Below are positions 7,679 to 18,544 of a stretch of 64,000 nucleotides of DNA, in pieces (the first letter of the stretch is position 1; each line of letters opens with the position of its first letter). Under the pieces are notes generated by a model. That model was given only the letters and a program-made list of their open reading frames with translations. It did no database searches and had not been told where the DNA came from. This DNA comes from Sphingomonas sp. PP-F2F-G114-C0414. GTDB lineage: Bacteria; Pseudomonadota; Alphaproteobacteria; Sphingomonadales; Sphingomonadaceae. Made by a program: the position numbers and the translations under genes. The stretch is from positions 124,001 through 188,000 of the forward strand of contig NZ_RCWT01000013.1 in the NCBI RefSeq assembly GCF_003688595.1, read 5' to 3'.

Positions 7679-9094
7679 ATGACGCGCAACGGGCAGCGCC
7701 TTCTACTGCTGATCGACGAAGAGCCTGCGCAGCGACGGCTGGTGGCGGCGCTTGCCACGCGTGGCGGCTGGCGCGCGATCTTCGCGACCGACGGCGAGAT
7801 GGCGATCGCGACGCTCGGGACGCAGGACGGGATGCAGCTCGATGCGATCGTCCTCGATCACTCGGCACCCGATGCCGACGCGACGGGTCTCATCGCCGCG
7901 TTGCGCGAACGTCGGCCGGCACTGCCGATCCTGATGCTGACCGCGAACGGATCGGTGTCTCACGCCGTCGCTGCGATGCGCGCGGGCGCCACCGACTTCC
8001 TGGTCAAGCCGCTCGCGCCCGACCGCTTTCTCGCCGCGCTCGACACCGCCGTCGGCGCCACGTCCACCGGCGAGCTCCGCCCCCTTACCGAAAAAATACC
8101 TGCGCTGCTCGGGTTCGACGAGATCGTCGGATCGTCGCCGGATTTCCGTGCCGCGCTGGCCATCGCCGCCAAGGCTGCGCGGGCACGCGTCTCGGTGTTG
8201 CTGGAAGGCGAGATCGGCGTGGGCAAGGACGTCATCGCCGAAGCCATCCACGCCGCCTCGCCCCGCGCCAAGAAGCCGATGATGAGCGTCAATTGCGGTG
8301 AGGTCTCGGCCAACCTCGTCGAATCGGAGCTGTTCGGCCACGAAATGGGCGCGTTCACCGGTGCGTTCGAGCGCAAGACCGGCCGGTTCCGGGAGGCCGA
8401 CGGCGGGACGCTGTTTCTCGACGAGATCAGCGAGATGCCGCTCGAGGCACAGGCCAAGCTGCTCCACGTCCTCCAGACCGGCGAGGTCCACGCGATCGGT
8501 GCGCGCCATCCGCACGACGTCGATGTCCGGGTCATCGCCGCCAGCAACACGCCTTTGCTCGACGAAGTCGAGGCCGGCCGGTTCCGCGAAGACCTGTATT
8601 ACCGGCTCAACGTGGTTCAGGTCATGATCCCGCCGTTGCGCGAGCGGACCGGCGACATTCCAGCACTGGCACGCCACCTGCTCGCGCGGATCGCCGAACA
8701 ACCAGGGTTGCGGTCGCTGGGCATTACCGATTCCGCGCTGGCGCTGCTGGTTCAATACGACTGGCCGGGCAATGTTCGTCAGTTGCAGAACGCACTTTTC
8801 CGCGCGGCCGTGCTCTGCGAGGACGCGGCGCTGACCGAAGACGATTTCCCGCAGATCGCCGCGCTGGGCAATCGCCGCCGTATTCCCGCTACGGTTGCGG
8901 CGGGCGGCGGCGGCGTCACGCTGTTCCGCGCCGACGGCAACCTTCGCGCGCTCGAGGAAATCGAGGCCGACGTGATCCGTCTGGCGATCGGCCATTATCG
9001 CGGTCGGATGACCGAAGTCGCGCGGCGGCTGGGGATCGGGCGATCGACACTGTATCGCAAGCTCGGCGAACTGGGCATCGACAACGCCGCCTGA
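7679..9094 (+). CDS. Sigma-54-dependent response regulator (NtrC family)
   Basis: A 471-residue activator of sigma-54 promoters. Residues 1-120 form a receiver domain with acid pocket D13, phosphoacceptor D60, T88 and K110. The AAA+ domain (about 140-370) has a Walker A variant GEIGVGKD, the sigma-54 contact loop GAFTGA, Walker B GGTLFLDEI and arginine-finger region RFREDLYYRLNV. The C-terminal Fis-type helix-turn-helix is MTEVARRLGIGRSTLYRKL. The start at 7679 follows ACAGGA six bases upstream and begins at the receiver domain; an upstream in-frame ATG would add 48 unrelated residues. No histidine kinase gene is adjacent. Family resemblance is to sphingomonad NtrC/FlbD-type regulators; targets are unknown. 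Confidence 0.92.
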   Translation: MTRNGQRLLLLIDEEPAQRRLVAALATRGGWRAIFATDGEMAIATLGTQDGMQLDAIVLDHSAPDADATGLIAALRERRPALPILMLTANGSVSHAVAAMRAGATDFLVKPLAPDRFLAALDTAVGATSTGELRPLTEKIPALLGFDEIVGSSPDFRAALAIAAKAARARVSVLLEGEIGVGKDVIAEAIHAASPRAKKPMMSVNCGEVSANLVESELFGHEMGAFTGAFERKTGRFREADGGTLFLDEISEMPLEAQAKLLHVLQTGEVHAIGARHPHDVDVRVIAASNTPLLDEVEAGRFREDLYYRLNVVQVMIPPLRERTGDIPALARHLLARIAEQPGLRSLGITDSALALLVQYDWPGNVRQLQNALFRAAVLCEDAALTEDDFPQIAALGNRRRIPATVAAGGGGVTLFRADGNLRALEEIEADVIRLAIGHYRGRMTEVARRLGIGRSTLYRKLGELGIDNAA

Positions 9095-9228
9095 CGTGCG
9101 CCTCGTCTTTGACAGGACGCTGTCGCCAGGTCTCGGTTGCGTCTCGCGGGGCGCATCCGAGGCGCCGTGAGATTTGGCGGCCCCCGCTCAGGCCGCAAAT
9201 GTACGTCGGTGCATGCCTGCGAAGAGCG

Positions 9229-10113
9229 TTACCAGAGCACGCCCTTGTCAGGCGTCAGCGGCTCGGGCGCTGGATCGCCGATCGCCTGGAGCAGGTCGAT
9301 CTCGATCGTCCGGCACATCGCGTTCAGCGGCACGTCGTGGATCGTGTCCGCGAACGGGTCGACCAGATCATCACCGATCTGCAGCACGGCGAGGAACATC
9401 AGTCCAGCAATCGTCGAACCGACCGGCGTCGCATAGCCCAGCGTCTCGACCAGACCGATCGGCAGCAACACGCAGAACAGACGGGTGAACAGGCTCGGGA
9501 AAAAGCGGTATTGATTGGGCAGCGGCGTGTTCTTGATCCGCTCCATGCCGCCCTGCGCATTGGCGATATCGACCAGGATGGACTCGAACTGCATCTGTTG
9601 GATGGTGTCGATCCAGCCGTTGCGGCGCGCGATGTCGATCCGCCGCCCAGTGCCGTCGAGCAGGCCGTTGGCGATATTGGTGCGCTCTAGCGCGAACGAC
9701 GCCTCCTCCTTCGACAGGAAGCGCAGCACCTCGGGCGGTGCGGGCTGTTTGCGCAACTGGCAGCGTAGCGCGTTCACATAGGCAATCTGACGGAGCACGA
9801 TCGTCCGCTTCATGTCGTGACCCTCGGGCTCGGGCAGCATGTTGCGCGCCATCCGCGCCAGGTTGCGCGAGGCGTTGATCATCAGGCCCCACAGGCCACG
9901 GCTTTCCCACCAGCGCTGATAGGCCGAGTTATCGCGAAAGCCGAGGAACAGCGCGAGCGCGGTACCGAACAGCGTCAGAGGGAGCGCGGGCGCGTGGAAC
10001 GGCAGGACGTAATAGGTGATCGTGACGATCACATCCCAGACGAACAGGCCGAGCAGCGGGCGCCAGACTTCGCTCAGGATCTGGCTGAAGCGCGGTGTTG
10101 CGGTGACGATCAA
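9229..10113 (-). CDS. Bestrophin-family ion channel (UPF0187)
   Basis: A 294-residue membrane protein of the bacterial bestrophin family, which forms pentameric anion or cation channels. Four hydrophobic segments are visible: PLLGLFVWDVIVTITYYV, LPLTLFGTALALFLGF, LFTRLFCVLLPIGLVETL and STIAGLMFLAVLQIG. Hallmarks include FRDNSAYQRWWESR after helix 2 and GDDLVDPFADTIHDVPLNAM near the end. The start is a TTG at 10113 supported by GGGAG at 10121-10125, seven bases upstream; there is no ATG before the first helix. It stands alone, with folP upstream and the response regulator convergent. Confidence 0.9.
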   Translation of the reverse strand: MIVTATPRFSQILSEVWRPLLGLFVWDVIVTITYYVLPFHAPALPLTLFGTALALFLGFRDNSAYQRWWESRGLWGLMINASRNLARMARNMLPEPEGHDMKRTIVLRQIAYVNALRCQLRKQPAPPEVLRFLSKEEASFALERTNIANGLLDGTGRRIDIARRNGWIDTIQQMQFESILVDIANAQGGMERIKNTPLPNQYRFFPSLFTRLFCVLLPIGLVETLGYATPVGSTIAGLMFLAVLQIGDDLVDPFADTIHDVPLNAMCRTIEIDLLQAIGDPAPEPLTPDKGVLW

Positions 10114-10193
10114 ACGAAAGCTCCCTTGTTTACAGGGCTTTTAATGCGCGAAGTGGCGTTTCGCTGCAATGCAGCGACGATCAGCCGCCCCGC

Positions 10194-11252
10194 TTAGCCG
10201 CCAACGAGCGATTGATCGCGCAGGCCGCGCCAGATCTTCACTGCCTGCACCGTCTCGGCGACGTCGTGGACGCGAAGGATCTGGACGCCCGCCTCCGCAC
10301 CTTTCAGCGCCAGCGCGAGCGAACCGGCGAGGCGCTGGTCGACCGGCGCTTCGTTCGAGAGTGCGCCGATGAGACGCTTGCGGCTGGCGCCGAGCATGAT
10401 CGGGCAGCCGAGACCGTGGAAGATCGCAAGGCCGTTAAGTAGCGCAAGGTTCTCGGCGAGCGTCTTGCCGAAGCCCATGCCTGGGTCGACCATGATCCTT
10501 GATCGGTCGACACCGCCGGCGACGACCGTTGCAATGCGCGCTTCGAGCCAGTCGAAGACGTCGGTCAGGACGTTGGTGTAGCCGCCGTTGCCGTGTCCGC
10601 CTTTCTTGGGGTCGGGCGAGTGCATCAGGACGACGGGGCAGCCGCTTTTTGCGACGACGTCCAGCGCGCGGTCGTCCCAGAGGAGCGCGGCGACGTCGTT
10701 GACGATGTGCGCGCCGGCGGCGAGCGTGGCCTCCATGACGGCGGCTTTGCGCGTGTCGACCGAGACGATCGCACCGGCGCGCGCGAGGCGCTCGACGACG
10801 GGGACGAGGCGAACGATCTCGTCGCCTTCCCAGACCGCGGGGGCGCCGGGGCGGGTGGATTCGCCGCCGACGTCGATCAGCGTCGCGCCGGCAGCGGCCA
10901 TGTCGATCCCGGCGGCCGCCGCGGCGGCGGGGTCGTCGACATGCTTGCCGCCGTCGGAGAAGCTGTCGGGCGTGACGTTGAGGATGCCGGCGACGATCGG
11001 CTGGTCGAAGCGGAGCGTGCGTTCGCCGAGCTGGAGGGCGGCGCGGGGTGAGGTGATGGCGGCGTGGAGGTGCGCGGCGTGCTCGCCCAGCGTCGCGATT
11101 TCTGCGACGGGGATGGTGCGGCGGGTGCGGCCTTCGATCACCTCGTACGCGGCAAACCATTGCAGGCCGCCCGCCAGGCGCGCGACGCTTCCGTCTTCAT
11201 GGCCGATGGGGGTGTCGACGAACTGGACGGGGCGGAGGTGGAGACTGGTCAT
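10194..11252 (-). CDS. folP: Dihydropteroate synthase
   Basis: Condenses 6-hydroxymethyl-7,8-dihydropterin pyrophosphate with p-aminobenzoate in folate synthesis; this is the target of sulfonamides. The 352-residue protein has an N-terminal extension of about 85 residues before the TIM-barrel signatures GILNVTPDSFSDGG, DVGGESTRPGA, SVDTRKAAVMEA, HIVNDVAALL and DPGMGFGKT, then GASRKRLIG. The N-terminal extension is common in sphingomonads. The ATG at 11252 follows AAGGGGATC. It is the last of a run of minus-strand genes (glmM to folP); a family C palindrome separates it from ccrM. FolK, an adjacent pathway step, is encoded near 29 kb. Confidence 0.96.
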   Translation of the reverse strand: MTSLHLRPVQFVDTPIGHEDGSVARLAGGLQWFAAYEVIEGRTRRTIPVAEIATLGEHAAHLHAAITSPRAALQLGERTLRFDQPIVAGILNVTPDSFSDGGKHVDDPAAAAAAGIDMAAAGATLIDVGGESTRPGAPAVWEGDEIVRLVPVVERLARAGAIVSVDTRKAAVMEATLAAGAHIVNDVAALLWDDRALDVVAKSGCPVVLMHSPDPKKGGHGNGGYTNVLTDVFDWLEARIATVVAGGVDRSRIMVDPGMGFGKTLAENLALLNGLAIFHGLGCPIMLGASRKRLIGALSNEAPVDQRLAGSLALALKGAEAGVQILRVHDVAETVQAVKIWRGLRDQSLVGG

Positions 11253-11293
11253 GATCCCCTTTTCCTCAAATCCACCGTACGTTCAAACCCACC

Positions 11294-11398
11294 CCGTTCG
11301 TCCCGAGTAGGCATCGAGCTTGTCGAGATGGCGTATCGAGGGACCTGTACCTCGATACGAGCCCTCGACTACGCTCGGTCTCTACTCGGCACGAACGG
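11294..11398. repeat. Family C palindromic repeat
   Basis: Begins CGTTCGTCCCGAGTAG and ends CTACTCGGCACGAACGG, with an inner inverted pair around CGTATCGAGGGAC / CTCGATACGAG. Similar copies occur at 21281, 22403 and 57714. It fills the ccrM-folP gap. Confidence 0.85.
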
Positions 11399-11406
11399 AA
11401 CTTTGC

Positions 11407-12558
<1,152 letters not shown>

Positions 12559-12588
12559 TTATCGATGCCCATAGCGGCGGAATTGTCC

Positions 12589-12724
12589 GACTCCGTCAAG
12601 CAAACATTCGTTAACGGCGTTTTCGCGAGAATCCGCGGCTGCGACCAAACGAGTCGCCGTTGCCCAGATGTTGAGTCGTGGAAGACTCGCGGCTCAAGCC
12701 CTTGGGGTGTGGCGCGAAAGACTC
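12589..12724. promoter_or_regulatory. Cluster of six GANTC sites in the ccrM leader
   Basis: GANTC sites start at 12589, 12629, 12651, 12673, 12684 and 12720, six in 136 bases, where about one per 300 would be expected at this base composition. The cluster lies directly upstream of the ccrM start (12546). A TTAAC half-site at 12611-12615 resembles half of a CtrA box. In Caulobacter the ccrM promoter is controlled by CtrA and by GANTC methylation in the leader; the same logic here is inference. Confidence 0.55.
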
Positions 12725-13352
12725 AGCTCGTCGTTTCCTGTGCGAAAAGTCCCTCGCGCGCCAGATAGGCGGCGGCGACGGGGGCGAAACTGCGGCGGTG
12801 AATCGGCGTGGGGCCGTGATCGCGGAGCGCGCGCATGTGGTGCGCGCAGCCGTAACCCTTGTTCGAATGCCAGTTATATTCGGGATGCACGTCGGCGGCG
12901 GCGATCATGATGAGGTCGCGCGTGTGCTTGGCGACGATCGAGGCGGCGGCGATCGACAGCGATTTCGCGTCGCCGCCGACCAGCGGCGTGGCGGGGTAGG
13001 TCCAACGGGGCAAACGGTTGCCGTCGACGAGGACGTGGCCGGGGGCCTGGCCGAGCTCGACCGCCAGCGCGTCGACCGCAAGCGTCATCGCCTTCATCGT
13101 CGCCCAGTAGATGTTGAGCGTGTCGATCTCTTCGGGCTCGACGATGCCGATGCCGACGATCGCGCAGCCTTTCAGGCGCGCGCAGAGCCGTTCGCGTTCG
13201 GAGGCGGAGAGCTTTTTGGAGTCGTCGATGCCGCGGGGTACGCCTTTTGCCGGGAGGATCACGGCGGCTGCGACCACGGGGCCGGCGAGCGGACCGCGAC
13301 CGGCTTCGTCGACACCGGCGACCGGGCCGACGCAGAGCTTTTCGTGTTTCAT
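12723..13352 (-). CDS. rnhB: Ribonuclease HII
   Basis: Removes ribonucleotides misincorporated in DNA and RNA primers. The roughly 209-residue protein has the RNase HII active-site motifs: VAGVDEAGRGPLAGPV (first Asp and Glu), DDSKKLSASERE, the central Asp in HVLVDGNRLPR, and KSLSIAAASIVAKHTRD; a second-shell DVHPEYNWHSNKGYG follows. The ATG at 13352 overlaps the thiD stop as ATGA, suggesting translational coupling; an ATG at 13361 is an alternative that adds three residues. It is followed by ccrM, a pairing also seen in other Alphaproteobacteria. Confidence 0.95.
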   Translation of the reverse strand: MKHEKLCVGPVAGVDEAGRGPLAGPVVAAAVILPAKGVPRGIDDSKKLSASERERLCARLKGCAIVGIGIVEPEEIDTLNIYWATMKAMTLAVDALAVELGQAPGHVLVDGNRLPRWTYPATPLVGGDAKSLSIAAASIVAKHTRDLIMIAAADVHPEYNWHSNKGYGCAHHMRALRDHGPTPIHRRSFAPVAAAYLAREGLFAQETTS

Positions 13353-14209
13353 GCCGGGCATTGGCGGTCTTTCCACTGGTCGAACGGGCTGGTGCCGAGT
13401 GCGTGCCCCATCGGGCCATGCCCTGCGCCCAGCCCCGGTGCGTTGGCAAGCGCGGCGCGGACGAACGCGATGGCGCGCTCGATGGCGGCGGCGAGCGGCA
13501 GGCCTTGGGCGAGGCTGGTGGCGATGCCGCTGGCGAGCGTGCAGCCGGTGCCGTGGGCGTGGCGGGTTTCGATGCGGGGGTTGGTCCAGCGGGTTTCGCC
13601 GGAGTCGGTGACGAGGCGGTCGGTGACGGAGGGGCCTTCGGTGTGGCCGCCTTTTATGAGGACGGCTGGGCCTAGTGCGCGGATAGCGGTCTCACTGCCG
13701 AGTGCTGCGAGTTCGGGGAGGTTGGGGGTTACGAGCGTGGCGAGCCGCATGAGGCGAGTGAAGGCGGCGATCGTGTCGCGGTCTGCGAGAACGGAGCCGG
13801 AGGTGGCGATCATTACCGGGTCGAAGATGATGGGGATGCTTGAACTTTGAGGACAGCCCGCCCCCCCTTGTTCTCCCGCGAAGGCGGGAGTCCAGTCTGG
13901 GCTCCCGCCTTCGCGGGAGAACAAGGAGGTCAGGTAGTCGGCTACGGCGTTGGCAGTTTCTGCCGAACCGATCATGCCGATCTTTACTGCGTCTACGCCG
14001 ATGTCCGAGACAACCGAGTCGATCTGCGCGAGGACCATGTCGGTCGGGATCTGGTGGACTGCCTGCACGCCTAGCGTGTTCTGTGCGGTGATCGCGGTGA
14101 CGGCGGTCATTGCGTGGCCGCCCAGCATCGTGACGGTCTTGATATCTGCCTGGATGCCTGCGCCGCCACCGGAATCCGAGCCGGCTATTATAAGGATTCT
14201 GGCGGTCAT
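13349..14209 (-). CDS. thiD: Hydroxymethylpyrimidine (phosphate) kinase with a repeat-encoded insertion
   Basis: Phosphorylates HMP and HMP-P to HMP-PP in thiamine synthesis, using the ThiC product. The fold is PfkB/ribokinase-like: LIIAGSDSGGGAGIQADIK at the N-terminus, HAMTAVTAITAQNTLGV, PIIFDPVMIATSGS, then LVTPNLPELAALG, KGGHTEG and the catalytic loop HAHGTGCTLASG. At 286 residues it is about 20-25 longer than usual. The excess (about residues 93-120, containing SREGGSPDWTPAFAGEQGG) is translated from a 61-bp palindrome in the loop before PIIFDPV. All catalytic motifs remain intact, so the gene is probably functional. It is coupled to rnhB through ATGA. Confidence 0.93.
   Translation of the reverse strand: MTARILIIAGSDSGGGAGIQADIKTVTMLGGHAMTAVTAITAQNTLGVQAVHQIPTDMVLAQIDSVVSDIGVDAVKIGMIGSAETANAVADYLTSLFSREGGSPDWTPAFAGEQGGAGCPQSSSIPIIFDPVMIATSGSVLADRDTIAAFTRLMRLATLVTPNLPELAALGSETAIRALGPAVLIKGGHTEGPSVTDRLVTDSGETRWTNPRIETRHAHGTGCTLASGIATSLAQGLPLAAAIERAIAFVRAALANAPGLGAGHGPMGHALGTSPFDQWKDRQCPA
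13866..13926. repeat. Family B palindrome inside the thiD reading frame
   Basis: A near-perfect 61-bp palindrome, CCTTGTTCTCCCGCGAAGG on one side mirrored by CCTTCGCGGGAGAACAAGG on the other, around CCAGTCTGG. It is translated in thiD. The other family B copies in the window are intergenic or at a gene end. Confidence 0.95.
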
Positions 14210-14370
14210 TGGAGGTCGGCGGGGAAAGTGAAGTATAGGAAGTGTAGACGCTCGCACGGTTTCGTTGCGGAGCCGTTTGCGGTGGCCGAGCGGGGTTTGG
14301 CGAGGTTGGCGGTCATATGAAGGGCTATGTCATACCTGGTGAGATGTAGGACAGGGGTATGCCCCCTTTA

Positions 14371-14475
14371 CCACCCCGGCGGAGGCCGGGGCCTAATTGG
14401 GAAGGCCGAAGTAACGGAGCGATGCCCTTTGTTAGCACCGTCCCCCATTTGGGCCCCGGCCTTCGCCGGGGTGGT
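14371..14475. repeat. Family A paired palindrome
   Basis: Two inverted hairpins of the CCCCGGCGGAGGCCGGGG type about 55 bp apart, total about 105 bp, between thiD and the DUF1272 gene. Eight copies of this unit occur in the window. Confidence 0.9.
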
Positions 14476-14528
14476 AGAAGGGGTTGGGGTGGCGGTAAGG
14501 AGCGAAATGGTGCTTACTCAAACGGCCC

Positions 14529-14744
14529 CTAGTGCCGCCTGCCCGCTGCCGGCTTTTGCGGCGGTGCCTCGCCCAGCCTTGTCGGGCGGTCCAACAATTC
14601 GCCGCCACAGTTCGGACAGCGTTCGTCGAGCGCATCCGCGCATTCCGCGCAGAAGGTGCATTCGAACGAGCAGATGAACGCGCCGGGTGCATCGGCGGGC
14701 AAGTCGGCAGCGCAGCGTTCGCAGGTGGGGCGCATCTCGAGCAT
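14529..14744 (-). CDS. DUF1272 zinc-ribbon-like protein
   Basis: A 71-residue cysteine-rich protein of the DUF1272 family. It has CERCAADLP, then SFECTFCAECADAL and RCPNCGGELLDRP, giving four CxxC-type pairs that probably bind zinc. The function of the family is unknown. The start ATG at 14744 overlaps the glmM stop (TGATG), so the two are translationally coupled. The C-terminal tail after the zinc pairs (RPTRLGEAPPQKPAAGRRH) is low-complexity and variable. Confidence 0.9.
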   Translation of the reverse strand: MLEMRPTCERCAADLPADAPGAFICSFECTFCAECADALDERCPNCGGELLDRPTRLGEAPPQKPAAGRRH

Positions 14745-16084
14745 CAGGCGGCCGCCTTCCGCACGGCGTCGCAGATGCGGTCGACGACCTGTTCGACTTG
14801 GGCGAGATCGTCGCCCTCCGCCATTACGCGGATAACCGGTTCGGTGCCCGACGGGCGGATGACGAGCCGTCCCTTGCCGGCGAGTTCAGCTTCCGCCTCG
14901 GCGATCACCGCCTTGACCGCGTCGTGATCGAGCGGCTTGCCGCCGGCGAAGCGGACGTTCTTGAGCAACTGCGGCAGGGGCTCGAAGCGGTGGAGCACTT
15001 CGCTAGCGGGGGCGCCCGAGCGCTTGACCTCGGCGAGGATCTGGAGCGCCGCGACGAGGCCGTCGCCGGTGGTCGCATAGTCGCTGAGGATGATGTGGCC
15101 CGACTGTTCGCCGCCGACATTATAGCCGCTCGACCGCATCTTCTCGAGCACGTGGCGATCGCCGACCGCGGTGCGGACGAGGCCCAGCCCTTGCGCGGCG
15201 AGATGGCGTTCGAGACCGAGGTTGGACATCACCGTCGCGACCAGACCGCCGCCCGCAAGCCGCCCCTGGCGCGCCCAGCTGGCCGCGATCGTCGCCATCA
15301 GCTGGTCACCGTCGACGATCGTACCGGTCTCGTCGACCACGATCAGACGATCCGCGTCGCCGTCGAGCGCGATGCCGATGTCGGCGCCGCTAGCGACCAC
15401 CGTCTCGGCAAGCGCCTGCGGGGCGGTCGAGCCGACGCCGTCGTTGATGTTGATGCCGTTGGGCGTGACCCCGATCGCGACGACGTCGGCGCCGAGTTCC
15501 CACAAGGCGGACGGTGCGACCTTGTAAGCGGCACCGTTCGCGCAATCGAGCACCACGCGCATGCCGTCGAGGCGGAGATTCTCCGGGAAGGTCGACTTGG
15601 CGAAGTGGATGTAGCGGCCCTGCGCGTCCTCGATCCGGCGCGCGCGGCCGATCTGGTCGGAGGGGACGAGCGGGATGTCACCGTCGATCAGCGCCTCGAT
15701 CGCTGCCTCGGCTTCGTCCGACAGCTTGTAGCCGTCGGGCCCAAACAGCTTGATGCCGTTATCCGCGTACGGGTTGTGGCTGGCGGAGATCATCACGCCG
15801 ATGTCTGCGCGCATCGACTGGGTGAGCATCGCGACTGCGGGCGTCGGCATCGGCCCGACCATGACGACGTCCATGCCGACGCTGGTGAAACCCGCGACCA
15901 AGGCCGATTCGAGCATGTAGCCGGACAGCCGCGTGTCCTTGCCGATCACGACGCGGTGGCGGTGATCGCCGCGCTGGAAATATGCGCCGGCGGCCATGCC
16001 GACCTTCATCGCCATTGCCGCGGTCATCGGCGAGACGTTGGTGGCACCACGAATGCCGTCGGTGCCGAAATATTTTCTTGCCAT
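14744..16084 (-). CDS. glmM: Phosphoglucosamine mutase
   Basis: Interconverts glucosamine-6-P and glucosamine-1-P for UDP-GlcNAc, feeding peptidoglycan and lipopolysaccharide. The 446-residue protein has the N-terminal FGTDGIRG, the active-site phosphoserine loop [15 protein letters not shown] (Ser near residue 101), the metal-binding loop [13 protein letters not shown], the sugar-binding GGEQSGHII, and the phosphate-binding [12 protein letters not shown]. It is the first gene of the minus-strand run and is coupled to the DUF1272 gene. Its 70-bp upstream gap to the divergent symporter gene probably carries both promoters. Confidence 0.97.
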   Translation of the reverse strand: MARKYFGTDGIRGATNVSPMTAAMAMKVGMAAGAYFQRGDHRHRVVIGKDTRLSGYMLESALVAGFTSVGMDVVMVGPMPTPAVAMLTQSMRADIGVMISASHNPYADNGIKLFGPDGYKLSDEAEAAIEALIDGDIPLVPSDQIGRARRIEDAQGRYIHFAKSTFPENLRLDGMRVVLDCANGAAYKVAPSALWELGADVVAIGVTPNGININDGVGSTAPQALAETVVASGADIGIALDGDADRLIVVDETGTIVDGDQLMATIAASWARQGRLAGGGLVATVMSNLGLERHLAAQGLGLVRTAVGDRHVLEKMRSSGYNVGGEQSGHIILSDYATTGDGLVAALQILAEVKRSGAPASEVLHRFEPLPQLLKNVRFAGGKPLDHDAVKAVIAEAEAELAGKGRLVIRPSGTEPVIRVMAEGDDLAQVEQVVDRICDAVRKAAA

Positions 16085-16153
16085 CGCGCGTGCTTTCCGT
16101 CCCGTATCGGTGTCCGATCCGTTTGATAGCGCGGTACATCACGAAGGGCGAGC

Positions 16154-17402
16154 ATGTCGCAGACTACACGGATTCTAGCCGCGCTGATCGGCGGCATCGC
16201 GATCGGCATCGCCGCGGCGGCCTGGTCGCCGGCGAACGCGATCGCCTTTACGGCCGTGACGCAGCCGATCGGCTCGGCGTGGCTGCACGGCTTGCAGATG
16301 GTGATCGTACCGCTCGTCGTCGGGCTGCTCGTGACCGGGATCGGCGCGACCACCGAGGCGGCGCGCGCCGGGCGCATCACGGTGCGGGCGATGGTGATGA
16401 TCGTCGTCATCCTGTGGAGCACGACGATCATGTCGGCGCTGGTCATGCCGTTGATCCTCGACGCGTTTCCGTTGCCGCGCGCGCTCGGCGCCGCGCTGCG
16501 GGCCGCATTGACGGGCGCCGCGCCGGTCGGGCCGGTGCCGGGGATCGGCGCGTTCTTCGACACGATCGTGCCGACCAACATCGTTGCCGCCGCCTCGAGC
16601 GACTCTTTCCTGCCGCTCACCGTCTTCGCGCTGACGTTCGCCTTTGCCGTGACGAAGCTGCCCGACGATCGCCGCCGCGTGCTGACCGGCTTCTTCCAGG
16701 CGGTGGTCGACGCGCTGTTGATCATCATCAAATGGGTGCTGAAGCTGGCGCCGATCGGCATCTTCGCGCTCGCCTACGGGGTCGGTGCGCGCACGGGTAC
16801 GGCGGCGTTCGGCGCACTCCTTCACTATATCGTCTGCGTCTCGGCGATCGGGTTCATCGTCCTGCTGTCCGCCTATCCGATCGGGATGATCGGTGGCCGG
16901 GTCAGCTTCCTGCGGTTCGCGCGCGCGGTCGCGCCGGCACAGGCGGTGGCGATCAGCACGCAATCGTCGCTCGCCTCGCTGCCGGCGATGTTGAAGGCCT
17001 CGACCGATCTCGGCGCGTCGCCCGCCACCGCGGGGATCGTCCTGCCGCTGTCGGTCGCGGTGTTCCGCGCGACCAGCCCGGCGATGAACCTGGCCGTCGC
17101 CCTGTATGTCGCGCACTGGCTGGGGCTGCCGATCGGGCCGGGGCAGATGGCGGCGGGCGTGGCGACCGCGGCGATCACGACGATGGGGTCGATTTCGCTG
17201 CCCGGCACGATCAGCTTCGTCGCGTCGGTCGCGCCGGTCGCGCTGGCGATGGGGATCCCACTTGAGGTGCTGGGTCTGCTCATCGCAGTCGAGACCATAC
17301 CCGACCTGTTTCGGACCGTTGGGAACGTGACGATGGACACCGCCGTTACCATTTCCGTCGCAGCGCGGTCCGATCACGGGAATGGCGCTCAGGAGATTCC
17401 GC

Positions 17403-17428
<26 letters not shown>
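16154..17428 (+). CDS. Dicarboxylate/amino acid:cation symporter
   Basis: A 424-residue DAACS-family (GltP/DctA-like) inner-membrane transporter. Hydrophobic helices cover the length; diagnostic stretches are the first re-entrant loop [18 protein letters not shown], the TM7-like region [17 protein letters not shown] and the second loop [16 protein letters not shown]. The serine-rich loop [10 protein letters not shown] matches the family signature. The substrate (C4-dicarboxylate, glutamate or aspartate) cannot be told. The end overlaps the aldo/keto reductase start by 26 nt, so the two are probably cotranscribed. Confidence 0.92.
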
Positions 17429-18395
<967 letters not shown>

Positions 18396-18414
18396 ACTAC
18401 CGTTTTTTCCAACC

Positions 18415-18516
18415 CTGTCTGTCATTCCCGCGAAGGCGGGAAGCCATACTGGCGATCGCGTATTATTACGGACGTCCGAGTTTATGGGTCCCCGCCTCCG
18501 CGGGGATGACAGACAG
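18415..18516. repeat. Family B paired palindrome
   Basis: CTGTCTGTCATTCCCGCG at the left is mirrored by GCGGGGATGACAGACAG at the right, each containing its own GCGAAGGC-type hairpin. It separates the convergent aldo/keto reductase and POT transporter genes and may help terminate both. Confidence 0.85.
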
Positions 18517-18544
18517 TGTATGGAGGATGCTGCGCTTTAACGCC

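Noticed and set aside
13838..13940. Frameshift or pseudogene in thiD
   Set aside because: The extra sequence keeps the frame and all kinase motifs on both sides are intact, so it is an insertion rather than a break.
14687..16126. A 479-residue plus-strand frame opposite glmM
   Set aside because: Antisense shadow with Arg/Asp/His-rich composition; glmM on the minus strand has all family motifs.
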